A stretch of 64,000 nt of DNA from an uncultured Draconibacterium sp. (GTDB lineage Bacteria > Bacteroidota > Bacteroidia > Bacteroidales > Prolixibacteraceae). The notes beneath the pieces are model-generated. The model saw only the letters and a list, made by a program, of their open reading frames with translations, made no database searches and was not told where the DNA came from. Below, piece after piece: positions 63,791-64,000 of the stretch. A program made the translations under genes and the position numbers. Positions within the stretch are counted from its first letter, which is position 1. Every line of letters begins with the position of its first letter. The stretch lies in the NCBI GenBank assembly GCA_947492175.1, contig CANLMQ010000012.1, positions 62,001 to 126,000 on the forward strand, in the 5' to 3' direction.

Positions 63791-64000
63791 TTAAAAAGTA
63801 AAGCCAACTTTAAATCCTAAAGGAATAATCCAGGGTTCAACATTATATCTTTCAACTCCCTGTTTGAATTTTCCATTTCCCTCGGCCTGATATGCCCTTT
63901 CAGGATCTACACCTAATTTAGAGTCTTTGGTCCATAACATGATGTTGCGGCTGTAAATAGAGAAGTTTACATCTTCCAATCCCCATTTTTGTGATATTTT
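63791..64000 (-). CDS. SusC/RagA-family TonB-dependent receptor, C-terminal fragment (cut by window edge)
   Basis: The frame is open to the right edge. The visible 69 residues end in PLGFKVGFTF, with aromatic Phe as the last residue, as required for outer-membrane barrel assembly. SIYSRNIMLWTKDSKLGVDPE is the usual last strand pair of SusC proteins. It imports the ligand captured by the SusD partner encoded 14 bases downstream. The plug, barrel body and TonB box lie outside the window. Confidence 0.93.
   Translation of the reverse strand, partial: KISQKWGLEDVNFSIYSRNIMLWTKDSKLGVDPERAYQAEGNGKFKQGVERYNVEPWIIPLGFKVGFTF

Noticed and set aside
1..64000. Mobile elements, CRISPR arrays, tRNA or rRNA genes
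   Set aside because: I saw no transposase or integrase, no regularly spaced repeats, and no cloverleaf or rRNA-like stretch. Subtle non-coding RNAs cannot be excluded without a covariance search.

Overview
The window is AT-rich chromosomal DNA from a member of the Bacteroidota. I infer a marine or sediment Marinilabiliales/Prolixibacteraceae-like bacterium, but the genus cannot be fixed from the sequence alone. The evidence is a SusC/SusD pair, many GH92 enzymes and sulfatase-type lipoproteins, the zapA-rny gene pair, and promoters of the Bacteroidota form TTG-N18-20-TAnnTTTG. I see no tRNA, rRNA, CRISPR array, transposase or phage gene. LAYOUT. 1-8.2 kb holds housekeeping genes (zapA tail, rny, a SirB1-like protein, a nucleoside phosphorylase), then a lysine/glutamate-rich repeat protein ending in a degenerate GH16-like domain, and a patatin fused to an outer-membrane barrel. 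8.5-12.2 kb has a secreted esterase, a sulfatase, and a translationally coupled protein with a degenerate M23-like fold. 12.2-15.9 kb (minus strand) is a metallocluster-handling set: an MBL-fold protein, two MinD-like ATPases with ferredoxin inserts, two NifX/NifB-like proteins and a DUF5320 protein. It resembles the ORP gene set of sulfate reducers. 16-23.2 kb (minus strand) is a TolC/membrane-fusion/RND efflux operon followed by a PII-like protein, a DUF2892 protein and an HdeD-like protein, with a visible promoter and a palindrome ahead of tolC. 23.6-47.2 kb is a glycan region: four GH92 alpha-mannosidase paralogues (three in tandem), a GH2 of the exo-beta-glucosaminidase type, a ROK kinase, an MFS sugar transporter, a DegT aminotransferase, a Gfo/Idh dehydrogenase, a GDPD-family phosphodiesterase, a DUF1080 protein and a beta-propeller/phosphoesterase fusion. 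47.2-53.7 kb (minus strand) has two large glycosidase-like proteins (DUF4838 and a relative with a GH20/GH67-type N-terminal domain) and a GH109-like Tat-exported oxidoreductase. 53.9-64 kb contains three neutral/alkaline-ceramidase-fold proteins, an alpha/beta hydrolase, a PHP protein, a PhoPQ-related (PqaA-like) protein and a SusC/SusD pair running off the right edge. HOW IT MAY WORK TOGETHER. The 23.6-64 kb region reads as one or more utilisation loci for a mannose-containing glycoconjugate. The most notable feature is a SusCD operon carrying ceramidase-fold enzymes rather than ordinary glycosidases. My speculative reading is use of a phosphorylated glycolipid, such as a glycosyl-inositol-phosphoryl-ceramide or a GPI-like molecule. 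The locus supplies candidate mannosidases, a candidate glucosaminidase, uronidase-like proteins, two phosphodiester-cleaving families and ceramidase-fold hydrolases. This is inference from families and gene order; several catalytic residues are altered, so the substrates are open.
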